A DNA stretch of 64,000 bases from Ralstonia sp. NFACC01 (GCF_900115545.1 NZ_FOWV01000003.1:124001-188000), one strand, 5' to 3'; counted from the first letter of the stretch, positions 18,528 to 29,000 are shown. The notes: generated by a model from the sequence alone, not told the origin. Numbers and translations: made by a program.

Positions 18528-19736
18528 TTAGCTTTTGGCTTCGGCAATGATGCCTTGCGACACCAGCCCGTCGATCTGCGCGTCGGTCAGCCCGTGGCCG
18601 CGCAGTACGTCGCGCGTATGCTGGCCCAGGCGCGGCGCGCTGGCCTGCACGGCGCCCGGCGTGACGGAAAGCTTGGGCACCACCCCCGGCATATCCACAT
18701 CGATGCCCGACTGCGCGCGCACCGTTTCGATCACGCCGCGCGCGCGGTAGTGAGGGTCTGCGGCAATGTCGGCAACGGTGTAGATCGGGCCGCTGGGCAC
18801 CTCGGCAGCATGCAGCGCGGCCAGCACATCGGCGATGGGCAGCGTGCCCGTCCAGGCGTTGATGGCGGCATCGATTTCGTCCGCCCGGGCGGCGCGGCCG
18901 TCGTTGCGGGCCAAATCAGGATCGTCGGCCAGATCTTGCCGGCCCATGTGTTGCATCAGGCGGCGGAAGATGTTGTCACCATTGGCGGCAATCAACACGT
19001 ATTCGCCACCGGCACAGCGGTACGCGTTCGACGGGGCGATGCCCGGCAGCGCCCCGCCCGCGGGCTGGCGAATTGCGCCGAACACGGAGTACTCGGGCAG
19101 CAGGCTCTCCGTCAGGTTGAACACGGACTCATACAGCGCCACGTCGATCACCTGCCCCTTGCCGCCACGCGCATCCCGTTCGTACAAGGCCAGCAGCACG
19201 CCTAGCGCGCCGTGCAAGCCGGCGATCGTATCGCCAAGTGACAGCCCGGCGCGGGCAGGCGGCCGCCCCGGCTCGCCGGTCAAATAGCGCAGGCCCGCCA
19301 TGGCTTCAGCAATGGCGGCAAAGCCAGGTTCATCCCGTTTGGGGCCCGTCTGGCCGTAGCCGGACACACGCAGCATGATGAGCTTCGGGTTGACGGCGGA
19401 AAGCACCTCGTACGACAGCCCCCACTTTTCCATCGTGCCGGGTCGGAAGTTCTCGATGAGCACGTCGGCTTCGGCGGCCAGCTTGCGTACGACTTCCTGC
19501 CCTGCCGGCACACGCAGGTCGACACAGACCGACTGCTTGTTGCGCGACTGCGCCTCCCACCAGACCGACGTGCCCTCATGCAGCATCCGCCATTTGCGCA
19601 GCGGATCGCCCTGGCCCGGCGGCTCGATCTTGATGACCTGCGCGCCAAAGTCGGCGAGCGTCTTGGCGGCAAACGGCCCGGCAATCAATTGCCCGAGTTC
19701 GAGCACGCGGATGTCCTGCAAAACCTGTGTCGGCAT
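18528..19736 (-). CDS. CaiB/BaiF (family III) CoA-transferase
   Basis: Moves CoA between acyl groups. The 402-residue product has the family N-terminus QDIRVLELGQLIAGPFAAKTLADFGAQVIKIEPPGQGDPLR (landmarks VLELGQLIAGP and VIKIEPPGQGDP), NFRPGTMEKWGLSYEVL, SGYGQTGP, and the catalytic Asp region GLSLGDTIAGLHGALG near residue 170. The stop lies 89 bases before the ABC binding-protein gene and the start 22 bases after the LysR gene, all co-directional, which suggests that an imported acid is activated by CoA transfer (inference). Substrate specificity within this family is not predictable here. Confidence 0.92.
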   Translation of the reverse strand: MPTQVLQDIRVLELGQLIAGPFAAKTLADFGAQVIKIEPPGQGDPLRKWRMLHEGTSVWWEAQSRNKQSVCVDLRVPAGQEVVRKLAAEADVLIENFRPGTMEKWGLSYEVLSAVNPKLIMLRVSGYGQTGPKRDEPGFAAIAEAMAGLRYLTGEPGRPPARAGLSLGDTIAGLHGALGVLLALYERDARGGKGQVIDVALYESVFNLTESLLPEYSVFGAIRQPAGGALPGIAPSNAYRCAGGEYVLIAANGDNIFRRLMQHMGRQDLADDPDLARNDGRAARADEIDAAINAWTGTLPIADVLAALHAAEVPSGPIYTVADIAADPHYRARGVIETVRAQSGIDVDMPGVVPKLSVTPGAVQASAPRLGQHTRDVLRGHGLTDAQIDGLVSQGIIAEAKS

Positions 19737-19758
19737 GGTCGTATAGAGAGCGTTGAAT

Positions 19759-20673
19759 TCACAGTGCGGCGGGGTTGCCGAGCAGATGCGTCATCAACAG
19801 GCGCGCGGAGCTGGTCAGCGCATCGGGGTCGCGCACGCCCACCAGCAAGCGGCGATGAGCCCATTCGTCTTGGAGCGCCACGAGCGCCAGACCCGCGCCC
19901 GGCAGGCTCGATACATGCCCTTGTGCGGCGATGCGCGGCAACACACCCACGCCCAGGCCGGAGGCCACCATCCGGCAGACGGCTTCGAAGCTGCGCACCT
20001 GGATGCGCAGGCGCAGCGGCTTGCCCAGGCGAAGACTTTCGTCGACCAGTTGCGCGGCCAGCGACGTGCCCGGCGGCAGGCTGACGAAATCGAAATCCAC
20101 GGCGTCGGCGAAGTGGATCTGCTTGCGCCCGGCCAATGGATGCCCGCGCGGCGTGACCAAGGCGAGATCGTCCTCGCGGTAGTCGAACGACTGCAGGCCG
20201 TCGCACGGCGTACCGGCCGCGAAGATGCCGAGATCCGCCCGGTTCTCGCGCAGCGCGGCGACGATATCGCCGCTGTCCTGCTCCTCCAGCGCGATGCGGA
20301 TGGCCGGATTGGCCAGCATGAACGCGGCCAGGTCATCGGCCAGGAATTGCGTAATCGACGAGGTGTTGGCCCACACGCGCACCAGCCCCCGCGTGCCGGC
20401 GGCAAAGTCCGACAGCGCACCCGCCATGCGCTCGACGTCCTGCAGGATGCCCACAGCATGGCGGAAGCACGCCTGACCGGCCTCAGTCAGCTCCACGCCC
20501 GCGGCATGGCGATACAGCAAGGGTGCGCCCACGGCGGCTTCCAGATCGGAAATCCGCTTGCTTGCCGCGGCCACTGCCAAGTGCGATTGGCGCGCCCCGG
20601 CCGAAATGCTGCCCAGCCGGGCCACCGCCACAAACAGGCCAAGGGTGACGAGATCGAAGCGGGCGAGATTCAT
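19759..20673 (-). CDS. LysR family transcriptional regulator
   Basis: DNA-binding regulator with an effector domain. The 304-residue product begins with the winged HTH (FVAVARLGSISAGARQSHLA, then AAASKRISDLEAAVGAPLLY at about residues 13-58) and continues with a LysR substrate-binding fold. It stands upstream of, and in the same direction as, the CoA-transferase gene (22 bases), and is divergent from the porin gene (164 bases). The shared LysR/porin region is the likely control site. I start at MNLARFDLVTL (20673); the upstream frame has no HTH features. Confidence 0.9.
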   Translation of the reverse strand: MNLARFDLVTLGLFVAVARLGSISAGARQSHLAVAAASKRISDLEAAVGAPLLYRHAAGVELTEAGQACFRHAVGILQDVERMAGALSDFAAGTRGLVRVWANTSSITQFLADDLAAFMLANPAIRIALEEQDSGDIVAALRENRADLGIFAAGTPCDGLQSFDYREDDLALVTPRGHPLAGRKQIHFADAVDFDFVSLPPGTSLAAQLVDESLRLGKPLRLRIQVRSFEAVCRMVASGLGVGVLPRIAAQGHVSSLPGAGLALVALQDEWAHRRLLVGVRDPDALTSSARLLMTHLLGNPAAL

Positions 20674-20837
20674 CGTGCAGAGCTGAAGGTGGGAAATACA
20701 CAACATCGGAGGTGACATCGGGGCACGTTCCGTGCGTGTTTCATCTGACCGTCACCCGCCCACGTTTAACATGGCGGACTTTTGGCCGTTCCCGGATCCG
20801 AAAAGGGATTCTAACGGCGTTCTCCCTGCTTGCTGCC

Positions 20838-22196
20838 ATGTTGCTTCCGTTCCGTCTTGCCCGCCTGACCGCCTTGTGTGTCCTTTCCCTGAGCGCCGGC
20901 CATGCCTTGGCAGCCGAAAGCGGCACAGGCGACACCACCCACTGGGCGATCAACGATCCCGATCGTTTTGCCGTGCACGGCCAAGCGACCTACGTGTGGC
21001 AGCACGACCTGTCGTTCCACTCGCCATACAGCGGTCCGAACAGCCTGTCGGGTAAATCCACCACCAGCTATTCGGTCACGACCACGCTCGATCTGGGTAT
21101 GCGCTTGTGGCAAGGCGCTGAAGTGCACATCAATCCGGAAATGGCGCTCGGTCAGCCCTTCTCAGGTCTGCATGGCCTGGGCGGATTCACCAATGGCGAG
21201 CTGGCCAAGACCGCTGGTGCAAACCCGACGCTCTACCGCGCACGCGCCTTCTTCCGCCAGACGGTCGGACTCGGCGGCGGCACCGAAGACCAGGAAGCCG
21301 CGATGAACCAGTTTGCCGGCCCGGTCGACAAGCGTCGCCTGGTCTTCACGGCCGGCAATTTTTCGGTGCTGGACGTGTTCGACGGCGTGACCTACGCGCA
21401 CGACCCCCGCACGCAATTCCTGAACTGGTCGTTCCTCGCGCATGGCGCATTCGACTACGCCGCCGATGCGCGTGGCTACACATGGGGCGCGGCGCTGGAG
21501 TACTACGACGGCGACTGGGCCTACCGCATTGGCCGCTTCATCCAACCCGAAGAGTCCAACGGCCTACCGCTGGACACGCGAATCGGCCGTCACTACGGCG
21601 ACGTATTTGAGGTGGAGCGCAGCCACACGCTTGCCGGCCAGCCCGGCAAGCTGCGCGTCATGCTGTTCCGCAACAGGACCAACATGGCGCGCTACGACGA
21701 TGCCCTTGCCCTTGGCCAGTCGACGGGCAGCGCGCCCGACATCAGCCTCGCGCGACGCGACAACACCAAGGTGGGGATCGGTATTGGCGGCGAACAGCAG
21801 ATCAACGATGACGTTGGCGTCTTCGCACGCGCATCGTGGGCAGATGGCAAGACGGAAACCTACGCCTTTACGGAAATCGACCGTTCGGTGTCGTTCGGCA
21901 CGCTCGTCAAGGGCAGCAAATGGGGACGTTCGGAAGACACGGTGGGCCTGGCGGCAGCCATCAACATGCTATCGCCGGATCACCGCCGCTACCTGCAGCA
22001 AGGCGGCGTGGGCGTATTTCTGGGAGACGGCAAGCTCAACTATGCGCCCGAGCAGATCGTCGAGGCCTTCTATAGCTTCCAGGCGGCCAAGCACCTGTGG
22101 ATCAGCGCCGACGCGCAATGGATTCGCAATCCCGGCTACAACGCGGACCGCGGTCCTGCGGTGTTCTTCGGTACGCGCCTGCATACCGAATTCTGA
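20838..22196 (+). CDS. Carbohydrate porin, OprB-like
   Basis: Outer-membrane beta-barrel of the carbohydrate-selective porin family. The 452-residue product has a signal peptide (LARLTALCVLSLSAGHALA, cleaved before AES) and alternating amphipathic strands ending in an aromatic C-terminal residue (RLHTEF), the usual beta-barrel assembly signal. Stretches such as GMRLWQGAEVHINPEMALGQ, YRARAFFRQTVGLGG and VFTAGNFSVLDVFD are typical of the OprB family. The ATG at 20838 precedes the signal peptide directly. It is divergent from the LysR gene, so it may supply the outer-membrane entry for the adjacent ABC importer's substrate (inference). Confidence 0.87.
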   Translation: MLLPFRLARLTALCVLSLSAGHALAAESGTGDTTHWAINDPDRFAVHGQATYVWQHDLSFHSPYSGPNSLSGKSTTSYSVTTTLDLGMRLWQGAEVHINPEMALGQPFSGLHGLGGFTNGELAKTAGANPTLYRARAFFRQTVGLGGGTEDQEAAMNQFAGPVDKRRLVFTAGNFSVLDVFDGVTYAHDPRTQFLNWSFLAHGAFDYAADARGYTWGAALEYYDGDWAYRIGRFIQPEESNGLPLDTRIGRHYGDVFEVERSHTLAGQPGKLRVMLFRNRTNMARYDDALALGQSTGSAPDISLARRDNTKVGIGIGGEQQINDDVGVFARASWADGKTETYAFTEIDRSVSFGTLVKGSKWGRSEDTVGLAAAINMLSPDHRRYLQQGGVGVFLGDGKLNYAPEQIVEAFYSFQAAKHLWISADAQWIRNPGYNADRGPAVFFGTRLHTEF

Positions 22197-22213
22197 GGTT
22201 CGTGTGTGCCAGC

Positions 22214-22834
22214 TCAGAGCTGGCGCCGATCCAGCACCGCGCGGGCAATGGTGCCCGCGTCCACGTATTCCAGCTCACCGCCCACCGGCACACCGCGCGC
22301 CAGACGCGTCGCCTTGATTCCGCGCGCCTTCAACATCTCGCCGATGTAGTGGGCTGTCGCCTCGCCTTCGCTGGTGAAATTGGTGGCGAGGATGACCTCG
22401 GCGCACGGCCCGCCCAGCGCAGGATCGGTCGCGCGGGCTAGCAACCGTTCGAGGTGAATCTCTTTCGGGCCGATGTTGTCCAGCGGCGAGAGCCGCCCCA
22501 TCAGCACGAAGTATTGGCCGCGATAGGTCAGCGTTTGCTCGATCATCATCTGATCGGCGGGCGTTTCCACCACGCACAGGACCGACGCATCGCGACGCGT
22601 ATCCAGGCAGGTTTCGCAGATTTCCTGCTCAGTGAAGGTATTGCAACGGCTGCAATGCTGGATCGATTCGGTCGCATCCGACAGCGCCTGCGCCAACCGT
22701 GCAGCGCCTTCGCGGTCGTGCTGCATCAAGTGGTACGCCATCCGCTGGGCAGACTTGGGGCCAACGCCCGGCAGCACGCGCAGGGCCTCAACCAACATCT
22801 GCAGCGCCGACGGCGTGCCTGGAGCGTTACGCAT
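22214..22834 (-). CDS. recR: Recombination protein RecR
   Basis: RecFOR-pathway protein that helps load RecA on gapped DNA. The 206-residue product has an N-terminal helix-hairpin-helix ([19 protein letters not shown]), a C4 zinc finger (C61, C64, C73, C76 in [16 protein letters not shown]) and a Toprim domain ([16 protein letters not shown]). The ATG at 22834 overlaps the stop of the upstream monooxygenase-fold gene (TGATG), so translation is coupled. It lies at the end of dnaX-ybaB-ABM-recR. Confidence 0.95.
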   Translation of the reverse strand: MRNAPGTPSALQMLVEALRVLPGVGPKSAQRMAYHLMQHDREGAARLAQALSDATESIQHCSRCNTFTEQEICETCLDTRRDASVLCVVETPADQMMIEQTLTYRGQYFVLMGRLSPLDNIGPKEIHLERLLARATDPALGGPCAEVILATNFTSEGEATAHYIGEMLKARGIKATRLARGVPVGGELEYVDAGTIARAVLDRRQL

Positions 22835-23133
22835 CACGCGTGCTCCAGAACGGTCGTGTGGTGCAGCACCTCCGGCATCGGATCATAGAAGTGATGCAGC
22901 AGCGCACGCCAGCGCTGGTACTCGGGCGATTGCCGGAAGCCGATGGTGTGATCTTCCAGCGTCTGCCACTGCACCAGCAGCAGATAATCGCTCATCTTCT
23001 CCATGCAGCGCGACAGCGACAGCGAAACGAAGCCCCGCATCGCGCCGATGATGTGGCGAGCCTCACCGAAGGCCGCCTCAAAGGCAGCTTCCTGGCCGGG
23101 CCTGACGTGCAGCAGCGCAGATTCCAGCACCAT
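22834..23133 (-). CDS. Antibiotic biosynthesis monooxygenase (ABM) fold protein
   Basis: Small dimeric alpha-beta-barrel protein of the ABM family; members include quinol monooxygenases and haem-degrading enzymes, and many are uncharacterised. The 99-residue product has the pattern [43 protein letters not shown] (landmarks SLSLSRCME and YLLLVQWQT) and ALLHHFYDP at the end. It sits between ybaB (23 bases upstream) and recR (1-base overlap), inside a normally contiguous dnaX-ybaB-recR set. Catalytic role unknown. Confidence 0.85.
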   Translation of the reverse strand: MVLESALLHVRPGQEAAFEAAFGEARHIIGAMRGFVSLSLSRCMEKMSDYLLLVQWQTLEDHTIGFRQSPEYQRWRALLHHFYDPMPEVLHHTTVLEHA

Positions 23134-23156
23134 GGCGCGATCCCGATGAGCGTCGC

Positions 23157-23504
23157 TTAGAACGGCAGCTTGAAGCCGGGCGGCAGCATGCTCGCCATGC
23201 CGCCCAGGCCGGAAGTGAGCGAGCCCATCTTCTCTTGCGCGGTTGCCTCGGCCTTGCGCACGGCGTCATTGAACGCGGCGGCGATCAGGTCTTCCAGCAG
23301 ATCCTTGTCTTCGCCTTCGGCCAGCAGGCTGGGGTCGATCGACACACGCTTCACGTCGTTCTTGCAGGTCATCACCACCTTCACGAGGCCCGCGCCGGAC
23401 ACGCCTTCCACCTCGATCAGAGCGAGTTGCTCCTGCGCTTTCTTCATGTTTTCCTGCATCTGCTGGGCCTGCTTCATCAGCCCGGCGATCTGGCCTTTCA
23501 TCAT
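23157..23504 (-). CDS. YbaB/EbfC family nucleoid-associated protein
   Basis: Small DNA-binding protein of the EbfC family, often co-transcribed with dnaX and recR. The 115-residue product has the expected Met/Gln-rich helix ([20 protein letters not shown]), the core [20 protein letters not shown] and a C-terminal tail [23 protein letters not shown] precedes the MM start; the second Met is an equally possible initiator. It lies downstream of dnaX by 85 bases. Confidence 0.92.
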   Translation of the reverse strand: MMKGQIAGLMKQAQQMQENMKKAQEQLALIEVEGVSGAGLVKVVMTCKNDVKRVSIDPSLLAEGEDKDLLEDLIAAAFNDAVRKAEATAQEKMGSLTSGLGGMASMLPPGFKLPF

Positions 23505-23589
23505 GGTCGTTGCTCCTTGAAATGGGTCGTGCAAGGCGCGCTGTTCAGATTGGCGCGCCGGTATTCAATGTTCAGTCTTGGAATGGGGC

Positions 23590-25794
23590 TCAGTGCGCGT
23601 GCGGTTGGATCGAACCGGGGACGACCTGAGCGGCAAAGTCCCGAACCAACGCCTGCACAAACGGGTTGGCGGCGATGGCGTCTTCCGCATTGCGTTGGCG
23701 TTCGGCACGCTGCTCGGCATCCAAAGCCGCCGCGGTGGCGCGTGCAGGTCCGATCTCGCACGCCACGCGAACGGGCGTACCGAAATGTTCCGTCAGTGCC
23801 GCCTCCAGGCGCTCGACGACGTTGGCATCGGTGAGTGGGGGCAGCGGCACGCGAAGGCGCATCGTGACGCCTTCCACGGCTGCCAACTCGCTCTGGTAAG
23901 CCAGCTGTTGGGCCAGACCGCGGATCGGCAGGCTCGCTGCCAGCGCCGGCCAATTGCCGTCGAATGTGGCAAGGCTGCTGGCGCTCAAGTCAGGCGGCGT
24001 AGCAGCGGCTACCGGCTCCGGGGCGACCGTCTTGACCGGCACGGGTGCGGCTGCCGGCGTCTCGATCTGTGCTGGACGGGTTGCCGCCGGTTCAGGCGCA
24101 CCAGGGCGCACGCTCGAAGCGGAATCCCAACCGGCAAAGGCTGCGTCCATCTCTTCAAGCGACGGCGAAGCAAATTCGCCCGGCATTTCATCCCAGGGCG
24201 GCGGGCCATCATCGGCGGGCGTGGCAACTGCAACGGGCCGTTCACGGCGTTGCGGCGGGGAAACAGCAGCAGCCGGATTCGGACGTGGACCCGCGACGGG
24301 AGCGACGGGAGCAGCAGGACGAGCCACAGGCGCAGGCGCGGCTACCGGTGCAGCAGCAGGCGCCGAAGCACCACCACGGCCCCGGCTTGACGCCTGACGC
24401 GCAGCGGCCAACGCTTCCATTGCCGGCGAGCGACGCGCTGGGGCCGCAGCAGCCGGCGTATCTGCAACGGCCGCAGCGGGCGCCGGCGCCGGCGGAGTTG
24501 CCTGGTAAGTCGCACGCGGCGCCTCGACCACCGGCTCCGGACGCACCACCACTGGCGCAACCTCAGCAACCGGTGCCGCCACGGGCGCGGTCGCTGTGGC
24601 GGCCGGGCGCGTCGATGCGGCCGGCGTTACCGCCAGCGGCATCGCCCGTTTCCCGCCGCCACCGCCTGAAGGCGGCGGCGCGTTCCCACCCGACTGTCCG
24701 GGCTGGAACGCCAGCATGCGCAGCAGCGTCATCGTGAAGCCGGCGTATTCGTCCGGCGCAAGCGCCAGTTCGTTCCGGCCCAGGTTGGCAAACTGGTAGA
24801 ACAGTTGCACCGCCTGCGCGTCGAACCGCTCCGCAAGGCGACGTACATCGTCGGCCTCGGGCCAGTCGTCCTGCACAGCGGCAGGCACGACCTGCGCCAG
24901 CGCAATCTTCTGCAGCAAGGATGCAAGATCCTGCAGCGCGCCCGAGAAGCTCAGACTGCGCCCGGCCATCTCGTCGGCGATCGCGACAAGCGCCGCGCCG
25001 TTCTCATCGGCCAGCGCATCGAGCAGACGCACAAGGTAGCTTTGATCAATCGCGCCGAGCATGCCCCGTACGGCAGCCTCGCTCACCTCGCCGGCGCTGT
25101 ACGCGATGGCTTGGTCGGTAAGCGATAGCGCATCGCGCATCGAACCCTGCGCAGCGGCAGCCAACAGACGGAGCGCATTCGGCTCGTGGGCGATGCCCTC
25201 TTCGCCAAGAATGCGGTCGAGGTGAGACACGATGTGCCCCGGCGGCATCTGCTTGAGGTTGAACTGCAGGCAACGCGACAGCACCGTCACCGGAATCTTC
25301 TGCGGATCGGTGGTCGCGAGAATGAACTTGACGTGCTCGGGCGGTTCTTCCAGCGTCTTCAGCATCGCGTTGAAGGCGTGGTTGGTCAGCATGTGCACTT
25401 CGTCGATCATGTAGACCTTGAAGCGGCCGCTGGTTGGCGCGTAGACCGCGCGGTCCAGCAACTGGGCCATCTCGTCGACGCCGCGGTTGGAGGCGGCATC
25501 CATCTCGATGTAATCGACAAAGCGCCCGGCATCGATCTCGGTACAGGCGCGGCACACACCGCACGGCTGCGCGGTGATGCCGCCCTGCCCATCCGCGCCG
25601 ACGCAATTGAGCGATTTAGCAAGGATGCGCGACAGCGTCGTCTTGCCGACACCGCGCGTGCCCGTGAACAGGTATGCGTGATGTAGGCGCTGCTGTTCGA
25701 GCGCATGCGTGAGCGCTTTCACCACGTGTTCCTGACCGACCAGCGTGGTGAAATCGCGAGGGCGCCACTTGCGGGCGAGCACTTGATAACTCAT
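23590..25794 (-). CDS. dnaX: DNA polymerase III subunits gamma and tau
   Basis: Clamp-loader ATPase and replisome organiser. The 734-residue product has Walker A FTGTRGVGKTTLSR (about 43-56), a zinc module (C64, C78, C81, C84), DEVHMLTNHAFNAMLKTLEE and sensor motifs, then domain III. From about residue 375 a long Ala/Pro/Val linker follows, then a tau C-terminal domain (SLPIRGLAQQLAYQSELAAV). No A-rich slippery heptamer like that of E. coli dnaX was found at the gamma/tau junction, though a GC-rich hairpin lies there (24654-24680). First gene of dnaX-ybaB-ABM-recR. Confidence 0.95.
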   Translation of the reverse strand: MSYQVLARKWRPRDFTTLVGQEHVVKALTHALEQQRLHHAYLFTGTRGVGKTTLSRILAKSLNCVGADGQGGITAQPCGVCRACTEIDAGRFVDYIEMDAASNRGVDEMAQLLDRAVYAPTSGRFKVYMIDEVHMLTNHAFNAMLKTLEEPPEHVKFILATTDPQKIPVTVLSRCLQFNLKQMPPGHIVSHLDRILGEEGIAHEPNALRLLAAAAQGSMRDALSLTDQAIAYSAGEVSEAAVRGMLGAIDQSYLVRLLDALADENGAALVAIADEMAGRSLSFSGALQDLASLLQKIALAQVVPAAVQDDWPEADDVRRLAERFDAQAVQLFYQFANLGRNELALAPDEYAGFTMTLLRMLAFQPGQSGGNAPPPSGGGGGKRAMPLAVTPAASTRPAATATAPVAAPVAEVAPVVVRPEPVVEAPRATYQATPPAPAPAAAVADTPAAAAPARRSPAMEALAAARQASSRGRGGASAPAAAPVAAPAPVARPAAPVAPVAGPRPNPAAAVSPPQRRERPVAVATPADDGPPPWDEMPGEFASPSLEEMDAAFAGWDSASSVRPGAPEPAATRPAQIETPAAAPVPVKTVAPEPVAAATPPDLSASSLATFDGNWPALAASLPIRGLAQQLAYQSELAAVEGVTMRLRVPLPPLTDANVVERLEAALTEHFGTPVRVACEIGPARATAAALDAEQRAERQRNAEDAIAANPFVQALVRDFAAQVVPGSIQPHAH

Positions 25795-25881
25795 GCGGCG
25801 GATTGTAGCAAAGCGAGGTGGATTTCCGACGCGGTTTCGGAGGGGTCAACCGCCATGCGCGCCGAGCGAATTGCAAGGATA

Positions 25882-25912
25882 TTCAGGTGGGGACGCGGGA
25901 GTCGGTTACAAT
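25882..25912 (+). promoter_or_regulatory. Candidate promoter of the SRP RNA gene
   Basis: TACAAT at 25907-25912 lies 7 bases before the predicted RNA 5' end. A TTCAGG at 25882-25887 gives a 19-base spacer and is a weak -35. Confidence 0.45.
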
Positions 25913-25919
25913 GCCGGTC

Positions 25920-26017
25920 GGACGGGCCTCCTCGCATGGTGGCGCGGTCAACCTGGTCAGGTCGGGAACGAAGCAGCCACAGCCGTTTTCCGCCAGTGCC
26001 GAGGGTCAGGCTCGTCC
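25920..26017 (+). ncRNA. ffs: Signal recognition particle 4.5S RNA
   Basis: Small bacterial SRP RNA that works with Ffh to target membrane proteins. The conserved apical part is present (GGTCAGGTCGGGAACGAAGC, with the GGAA tetraloop and asymmetric internal loop, and the return strand CAGTGCCGAGGGTCAGGC). The 5' end GGACGGGCCT pairs with AGGCTCGTCC at the 3' end, giving a hairpin of about 98 nt. Position beside dnaX is usual in betaproteobacteria. A pyrimidine- and T-rich stretch follows, but no separate terminator hairpin was seen. Confidence 0.93.
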
Positions 26018-26073
26018 CCCTTCTCTTTTCCCCTCTGCATCACCCCTCCCCTTTTTTGTTTTTGCCGCCCGCA

Positions 26074-29000
26074 TCAGAACAGCGCGCCTTGGCTGTCGTC
26101 ATGTGATGCCTGGACGGGCTTCGGCAACGATTCCAGATCGATCCATTCGCCCTGTGCGGTAGCCACGCCTGCGCGCACGGTGCGCCCTGGATACATCGGC
26201 GTGACGGCAGCCACGTAGCCGCGCAACTGATCTGCATAGGCGGCGCGTTCGACCGGCAGCAAGCGCAGCTTGTAGTCGACGACGAGGATGTCGTTGCCGC
26301 GTTCAATCAGGCGATCGATGCGCAACAGCGCGCCGTCAGGGCCGAAAAGTTCGATCTCGTTATGCGCGACGTCGAAGCGCACGGGGTCGAAGACATGCGC
26401 TAGCGTCTCGGCTGAAAGCATCCGGCGCACGGCATCGGCGGTGCGTGTGGCGTCGGCTTGCGTGACGCCCGTGGCGCTGAACCAGCGCGCGATCGTCTCG
26501 GCGTCAGGTGCCTGCTCGGGCAAACCTCGGCGCGTCAGGCGCTCGAGCACCGCATGCAGCAATTCGCCCTGCGCGACAGCACCTTGGTCAAAAACGATAT
26601 CGGCAGCGCCCTCAGCGACAGCGCCGGCAGCGCCAACACGCACCGTCACTGTAAGCGGCGCGCGGAAATCGTGATACGAGACTGCCTCCTGCCCTGATGC
26701 ACTGACAGCCGCATCGGCTGCGCCATCAACTACCGGAGCGGGTGACGCTACGCCTGCCGCGGCGAGCAGCGTGTACCAGCTCGCCGCGCCGTCCACCTCG
26801 GGCGCATCACCTTCATCGACAGATTGGGCCGCCGTGGCATCACGCTTGTTCGCCACGCCGGACACGATCAGCGCTTGCCGCGCACGCGTCATCGCTACGT
26901 AGAGCAGGTTCCAGTTCTCGCGCTCGGCAAGCTCGTTTTCTTGCTTGAAGAGAGGCTCGCGCGCGAGGCCGCGCTCGGACGTCTTGCCGAACGCGGAAAA
27001 ATGCGCAGGCGCCTGCGCGCCGGGCGGCCAGTCGATCAGGATGCCGGCCGTATCGACACGCGCGTCGCTGTGGTGGCTATCGAGCAGCGCAACGAACGGC
27101 GCTTCCAGCCCCTTGGAGGCATGCACGGTCAGGATCTGTACCGCATCAAGACCTTCGCTGGCGACTTCGGCGTCGATTGCATCCGGCACCTCTGTGTCGC
27201 CCTGCATGCCTTCGTCAGGGCTTTCGTCCTCGTCACCCTGGCGGATGGCGCGCAGCTCGGCCATGAACTTAGGCAGGCTCGGATAGCGACCACCATCCAG
27301 ATCGAGCGCGAGCTTCAAAAACGCGTCCAGGTTGGCGAGCACTTGGTCGCGGTTTGCGGCCGGTGCGCGCTCGGCATAGCGGCGCTTGAGTTCGCCGGTG
27401 TAGACGATATGATCGAGTAGATCGTGCACGGGCAGCGTAGGCGCCACCGCCAGCCAGCGCGAGAGCATGCGATGCGCGTAGCGCAAGGTGTCTACCGCAT
27501 CAGTCTGGCCGGCCAGCGCTGTCAGGCGCTCCCACCATGTTAATGCGACCGCGCCTTCGCCAAACTGCGCCAGTGCGATAAGGTGGTCGTCCGTGGCGGC
27601 GAAGATGGGGCTACGCAGCACATGCGCGAGCGACAAATCGGCCTGCGGCGTCATCAGGAAATCGAGCAGCGCGCACAGATCAAGCGCTTCGAGCGTAGCC
27701 AGCAAACCGCCACGGCGCGGGCTCAGATACGGCACGCCGGCGTCGCGCAGCGCACGTTCGTAATCGGCGAGATAGCGTTTGCGGCGGACGAGCAATTGGA
27801 AATCGCTCCACCGCACGGGGCGCTCGACACCACCTTCGCGAATGCGCTCATTGGCGTGCAATGCGTGCAGGCAAGCGGCCACTTGGCGGCCCTCGGCATA
27901 TCGCTGTGAATCGCCGGCTTCTTCGCGCGGTTCGGTGAGCGTATCCCGGGGGGCGGTTTCGTCGGCCTGCTCGGCTTCGGACACCGGCACCAGCGGCAAC
28001 AGCAGCGCCTGCCCAATGGGTGCGTCCACGGCGGTACTTTGCTCGGCGTAGATGGGATAGTCGCCGCGCGCCCGCGCTTGCAAGAACACGGCGTTGACCC
28101 ACTCCAGCACGGCCGGCGCGTTGCGACGCGTGCGATTGGTACGCAGCACAGTCGCGTTGAATTCCGCAACGAGCATTTCACGCGCAGCGTCGAACAGCCG
28201 TGCATCGGCGCGCCGGAAACGGTAGATCGATTGCTTAGGATCGCCCACAAGAAACACGCTCGGCTGCGTGCCAGTGCCCGCGTAGCCGGCCAGCCAACCT
28301 TGCAGGATGCGCCACTGCATGGGGTTCGTGTCTTGAAACTCGTCGAGCAGCAGATGCTTGTAGCGCGCGTCGAGCCGCACCTGCAGGTAAGCAGCTGTGT
28401 CCTCTTGCTGCATCAGGCGCGCCGCTTCCCATTCGAGATCGGCGAAATCCATCGCGCGCGCCTGGCGCTTGTACGCCTGATAGCGATCGATCAACGCGTC
28501 GCCCAACGCAAACAATGCTGCGTTGACGGCGCGCACCAGGACTTCCTGCCGGCGCGCCTGAATTGTCGTCAGCGTTTCGCAGAGCGCGGTGTGCAAGGTC
28601 ACCAGCGTTTGTGCGTGCTCGTCGCCGATGGCTTTGACGAGTGCCTTGGTCGGTTTGCAGGCGCGTGCCTTGCCGGCCTGCGTGTGGAAAGCGGCGAAGA
28701 GCGCATCAAATGCTTGCGCGCGAGCGGCCTCGTCCGACACGTTCATTCCGCGCGCCGCGGTCACCGCCGATTCGATGATCACCGCGCGCTTGCCCTCGGC
28801 CGCACCGCCCCGCCCAAGCCAGCCGGACACGCGCAGCATGTCGGCCAACAACGCCGCATCCTGCAGTGCTTCGATCAGCGGATCGACTGTCGCATCGTCG
28901 CCAAGCAGTGCGTCCAACGCATCCAGCGGACGCCCGCCCGCCTGCGACTTGTACGCCCACCAGTCGCTGCGCTGGTGGAACATGGCATCGAGCAGGCGAC

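Noticed and set aside
24600-24760. Programmed frameshift in dnaX
   Set aside because: No A AAA AAG or similar slippery heptamer was found on the coding strand at the gamma/tau junction.
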